Source: Punica granatum (lineage: Eukaryota > Streptophyta > Magnoliopsida > Myrtales > Lythraceae). Taken from it: DNA of 64,000 bases. A model generated the notes under the pieces. That model made no database searches and had not been told where the DNA came from. It saw only the letters and a program-made list of their open reading frames with translations. The stretch spans positions 14,765,001 to 14,829,000 of the forward strand of contig NC_045127.1 in NCBI RefSeq assembly GCF_007655135.1. Direction: 5' to 3'. The translations under genes were made by a program, and so were the position numbers. Below are positions 60,021-64,000 of this stretch, piece after piece; position 1 is the stretch's first letter; each line of letters opens with the position of its first letter.

Positions 60021-60185
60021 TCACCGGTAAATGGCTTGTAAGAGGCGCCTCAAATCCCTTGTTTCTTGAAGTTGCTCTTCAAATCTCTTGGGTCTGTACC
60101 AATAGAAATAAGCAAATCCCGTGAGGCAATAGAGAGCAACTGAGGCCAAAGAGGCAGCTAAGGCAGTGTTAGTGGAATTCTCCAT
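60021..60185 (-). CDS. Possible 54-aa single-pass membrane peptide
   Basis: Starting at the ATG at 60185, the frame reads MENSTNTALAASLASVALYC, then LTGFAYFYWYRPKRFEEQLQ and ETRDLRRLLQAIYR, and stops at 60021. It has one hydrophobic segment (about residues 8-30) and a basic, amphipathic tail. A CTATAAATA box lies 71-79 bp upstream, so transcription would start below the in-frame ATG at 60239, which makes 60185 the likely first start. I do not recognise a family. A chance frame remains possible. Confidence 0.42.
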   Translation of the reverse strand: MENSTNTALAASLASVALYCLTGFAYFYWYRPKRFEEQLQETRDLRRLLQAIYR

Positions 60186-60255
60186 CTTTACATTAATGGC
60201 CTCAGCTATGTGGTTATTTGATAAGGCTTTGTGAAACAATTAACTTAAGGGGCTT

Positions 60256-60264
60256 TATTTATAG
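60256..60264 (-). promoter_or_regulatory. TATA box upstream of the 54-aa frame
   Basis: Reads CTATAAATA on the minus strand. If used, it would start transcription near 60225-60235. Confidence 0.4.
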
Positions 60265-62078
60265 GATTTGTTGGGCTGATCTTGTGTGCTTTGGTATGTT
60301 TTATTTTGTTTATTTATAAATTATTTAGTATATAAACTTCTTTATTTAACAAGGTGGAATTTTATAATGCTTTTGCCCAATAATCACACCATTTACTGGT
60401 CTCAAGTTGTCCTGCCCAATAAGGTTTCCCTTTAGCTGATCGAAGATTCTTTAATTAATTATGATAATAATTTCTTGACCGCTTTTGCTGTGCATGTTTT
60501 TGCAAGTTGCAGGTCTTTTTTTTAATTTTAGAGGCTACTTAATAAAATTATGAATTCATTTGTTATGGCCTAGTTTCGTCCTAAAATAAATAAATAAATA
60601 ACAGCATTTCCTTGGCCGTCAAGTCATTACCGTATGCAGTCATTTTGGCTAGTACTTACTGATGCTTGAATATGCTAAAATTATTGTGATTTTGACAATG
60701 AAAAACCTTGGGGTTAAAGAAATATATAAATGTGGATCGAATCATTAAATTGAATTAGCCGAGACTTATTGGATTTTCAACTTAAAAAAAGAAAAAAGAA
60801 AAAAAAGTAAATGTGGGCACCCCCCCTTCAAACTTGAGCTCAGGGGTCCAACTCTTGACTGGAAAGGGAGACTGGCTGCGTGTCAATAATTAACATATTT
60901 GGCCCCAAGCATTAAATCGGATTACAGCCCATATGCATATCGATCTGAGGTATTGCGCCCTAATGTTGCCAGTTAGACCCTTTATAATATATATATATAT
61001 ATGAATATCCGGTATTAGGGCAGCGTGTCAATCTTAATATATTGCGGAAGAGATGGAAAAGATATATGGGAGAGAATATGAACTTGAGATAATATGCGTG
61101 GCGGCTCGAAGGCGAAATTCAACGGGTAGAATGTATTAAATCATCTGTATGGAACGACTTCAAGAATTATTACATGTCTACTTAGCTATCCATACGATAG
61201 GGAAAATTATATTTTTGATAATCAACATGGAGATTTTCTGGATTCGGTCATACACCTTTAGCTACTTCTCGTCCTCAACCTTGTCCCGTGGTTCAACTTT
61301 CAGTCCTACTGTTAATTTTTTGAAGTACTACAAGGCCTGATCCCAGAAAAACTAAAAGAAATTTATTTATTAGTCCGGACAAATCCATTTAAACCTAGAG
61401 ATTAATCGTACTTTGACAACATTAAGTAAGGCTGAGTTTAAAATAATATACTTAGCATGACGATACATTTATACAAAACTCTTACCCCCAGCACGCACAA
61501 TGGAGCCGTATACGGCCAAGTGAAATTTCCTATTAGGATATTTCTAAGTATAAAGTTTAAGGGAAAGGAAAAAGAAAAAAAAACTTTTGTTCTCTCTCCT
61601 TTTTTTTTATCATTTCATCAAATTAAAGAAAAAATTTCCATTTAATGAAATAATCATATTCTCATAAAGTTGTCGTCACATAAATAAATAGAGTGAAATG
61701 GTGAGATTTTCATTCCACTCAATTCTATTTCATTTCATTTCCGTCTATGAAACGAGTGCCAAGCTCCTCAAAGTGGAAAGCAGGGGATACGACTCTTCTG
61801 CAAGTGGCCCATTTATGGCCTTCCAAGATGGAGACGCCCACCTGAAGAAGATTAATGAGAGGGTTTAACGGCGGTTTTATGAAGTGATCGCTGGTCTTGT
61901 CTGCTAATATATGCTTCTTTATCTCCGCGTCCGTTACAAGCCTTTGCCTCTCCCAATCCAGCTAAGAGAAACTTTCCCTGTAATTTTTTTTAATCCATTT
62001 TGAAAAGTTGTTTCTGTATATAGGAAGAGTTCAAATATTTAACTATTAAGACTAAAAAATTAGTCAAAATTACTGATA
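60265..62078. other. Intergenic AT-rich DNA
   Basis: No gene recognised. A short (TA)n run lies at about 60986-61001. Confidence 0.35.
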
Positions 62079-62252
62079 CAAGTTGATTCAAACGGTTCGA
62101 CATTGATTTCGTTTAAGTGACGTCTCGGGTTTGTGTCCTTTTAAATGTAGAAAATCCATGCTGTGAGGGTTTTACCCCTTAGTTGTCCGACTTGACTCAA
62201 CTGGATTAGTTCTCAGTTATGTTTCCGGATACCATGGTTCACATAAAAAAAT
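62079..62252 (+). repeat. SINE family B copy with target duplication
   Basis: Flanks TCAAAATTACTGATA (62064-62078) and TCAAAATTCTTGATA (62253-62267) agree in 13 of 15 bases. The body reads GATTCAAACGGTTCGACATT, GACGTCTCGGGTTTGTGTCC and GAGGGTTTTACCCCTTAGTT. Length 174 bp, close to the 175 bp of the 35958 copy. Confidence 0.85.
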
Positions 62253-62599
62253 TCAAAATTCTTGATAAAAGGACTAAGTGCAACAGTGTGAAGGTAGGCC
62301 GAATTTGGGTTCAATGAGCCTCATAATGCCGGAAAATTAATCCCAATAATTATTCCTCCTCCATCGTCATTGCCGCCCATTTAATTTGCTTGCATCGTCC
62401 ATATATTCATTTTTCATGTCCTTTTGTCTTTAAGATCAGGTGATCTTTATGAGCTTTTAATTTCTCAATTATAACCCTCCACATTCGGCCCCCCAATTTT
62501 CCTTCTCCTCGATCTACTCTATCCAAATCAATTACATAGATTTCAGCCCCAGTCAAGAAGATAGATAACAGGCTAATTTCACCTATTAAAAAAAAAAAA

Positions 62600-64000
62600 C
62601 ACTGCTAGAATAGGCGTCGTTTCCGACGGAACAACCCGTCGGAATATATCCGTCAGAAAGCTGTCGGACATTTCCCGATAGTTTTCTGGCGGCTTTCCGA
62701 CGGGGACAGCCCCTCGGAAAGCCGACGCTTAAAAAAAGGCGGTCAACGGTCAAAATAAATATGACCCGTTGACCAACAATTCAAAATTGGTCTGCTGCAT
62801 GCAGAGAGTGCAGAGAGACTTTACTCTCTCTCTCTCTCTCTCGACCTCTCAGGACTGTCTCGCCCGACGACTGTGTGAGCCAGTTCGAGTTCGTCGAGGA
62901 GAACGGCGCGCACTGCTAGCAGCACCGGCAGCTCCATCCCGGCGTCGTCGACCAGCCTGCAGCTTTCTCGTTGTCCAAGTTCAGTCCCGCGGCCACAATC
63001 CTCGACGGCAGGCCCGGCACAGCGGAGCTGAGCAGCTCTCAGCCCCCTGCTCGTGCCGAGCTGAAGCTCCAGGGCGCCCGCCCAACCTCGGCCTATTGCT
63101 AGCCCGCACCCGAGAAGTGCTTGCAGCTCGATCCCCACACATCCCCTGCTCGAGTCGCACTGCCCACTAGCTGTAGCTCGGCCGCGTGCGCCGCCTCGCA
63201 GATTTGCCCGTCTCTCCCCGGCATTGAGCTCGGCCGCCCCGGATCTGTAAATAACTTTTGAAATTACATATCAATTTGTATTTTTTTAATTTATAATAGT
63301 TAAATTTAAATATTTGTAAATATTTTTCTGAATTTTTAATTTTGTAAAAATGAATAGCAAATATTGTAATTAATCAGAATGTATGCAATTATTTTAAGAA
63401 ATTAGAATGTAATTACAATTTATTTCATGAAAATGTAATTCTAATAAGAAAAATCTAATTGGATCGATGTAATTATAATTTGTTGATTAAAATTAAATTC
63501 TTACATAACAAATGCAATTAGATTGTAATTATAAATTATTTAATAAAAATTAAGGAGTTGGTAATTAATTTGTGAAAATTGTGATATATAATTAAAAATT
63601 TGATGATTAATTAATTTAACAAAAAATATATATATAAGTAATTGACTAAAATTAATTAATTAATTAATTGCTAATTTATTTAATTTGATTAAAAATTATA
63701 GGTCTATTTGATGAAAATTAGAATCTAATTAATAAGATATATATATATATGTGTGTGTGTGTGCGCGCGCGTGCGTGCGTTTATAAGTACACATGTGAAT
63801 TTGCCTAATTATAAATTTTTATGTCTATAGGTTCGTGGATCGTCTAAAGGAGTCTGACCCCTGTTACACTTGTTGCTAAGCTGCATTAAAGGTATAGTCG
63901 AATAATTACGTTTATATACATAACATATATTGGATATGTAGTTGAGAGTTAATTTAATGTTTAGTTAGATTAATTGTATATGACCTTAGGTTAGTTGCCA
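62600..64000 (+). mobile_element. CACTA (En/Spm-like) transposon, left end
   Basis: Starts CACTGCTAGAATAGGCGTCG, close to the CACTACTAGAAAA terminus of plant CACTA elements. The next 130 bases hold many subterminal motifs in both orientations: TTCCGACGGAA, CCGTCGGAA, CTGTCGGACA, TTTCCGACGGGG, CGGAAAGCCGACG. The other end and any transposase lie beyond the window. After a (CT)n run at about 62823-62841 comes a GC-rich block (about 62850-63245), then AT-rich DNA. The extent to 64000 is a minimum if the element is intact. Confidence 0.8.
63737..63780. repeat. Compound (AT)n(GT)n(GC)n microsatellite
   Basis: Runs of AT, then GT, then GC dinucleotides are joined without a break and end in GTGCGTGCGT. 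The alternating purine-pyrimidine run of more than 40 bases could take up Z-form DNA. Confidence 0.85.

Noticed and set aside
62769..63170. 133- and 105-codon frames on opposite strands in the GC-rich block
   Set aside because: GC-rich DNA gives open frames in several phases; Arg/Ala-rich with no domain, inside a probable CACTA element.
1..64000. CRISPR arrays, bacterial operons, phage or integron features, rRNA and canonical tRNA genes
   Set aside because: The DNA is plant nuclear. No regular repeat-spacer array or rRNA was seen, and tRNA-like boxes belong to SINEs. A tRNAscan run would settle any missed tRNA.

Overview
This window is plant nuclear DNA, most likely from a eudicot. The evidence is spliced genes with GT-AG introns, SUVH, R2R3-MYB, PAA2 and YlmG genes of plant type, chloroplast targeting sequences, an AT-rich background, and nested copia, hAT, CACTA, MITE and tRNA-derived SINE elements. 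I cannot name the species from sequence alone.

Gene layout. The left edge cuts into a SUVH2/SUVH9-type SRA-SET protein (+, 2-1336). Next is a three-exon FYVE-domain gene (-, 4053-8097, 1028 aa) whose long last exon carries alternating helical repeats. About 10.7 kb of repeat-rich intergenic DNA follows. A compact block of four plastid- or membrane-related genes spans 18.8-35.5 kb: the 17-exon thylakoid Cu(I) ATPase PAA2/HMA8 (-, 886 aa), a YlmG1-type YGGT protein (+, 252 aa), a single-exon three-helix membrane protein (+, 134 aa), and a seven-exon protein with a predicted Tat-type thylakoid-lumen presequence (+, 243 aa). From 35.5 to 55.7 kb the window is almost entirely repeats. The main structure there is a copia element whose 5' LTR was split by a second, complete 5.1 kb copia element with an exact 5-bp target duplication. 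An R2R3-MYB with a complete bHLH-interaction signature lies at 55.7-56.5 kb (+). A possible 54-aa single-pass membrane peptide lies at 60.0-60.2 kb (-). A CACTA transposon end opens at 62,600 and runs off the window.

Repeats. Two SINE families recur. Family A (about 150 bp) has eight probable copies, three with visible target duplications. Family B (about 175-190 bp) has three copies, all with target duplications, and clear Pol III boxes. Other elements are a 670-bp hAT-like element with an 8-bp duplication, a 950-bp foldback with 400-bp arms, a pair of MITEs lying inverted to one another, two further MITEs, and a 249-bp retroposed insert between PAA2 and YlmG1 with a 16-bp duplication.

Functional links. 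PAA2, YlmG1 and the predicted lumen protein are all chloroplast proteins, PAA2 and the lumen protein at thylakoids, but their closeness may be chance. All splice models were derived by eye from GT-AG sites, reading-frame continuity and family resemblance. Every family assignment rests on motif recognition, not on a database search.
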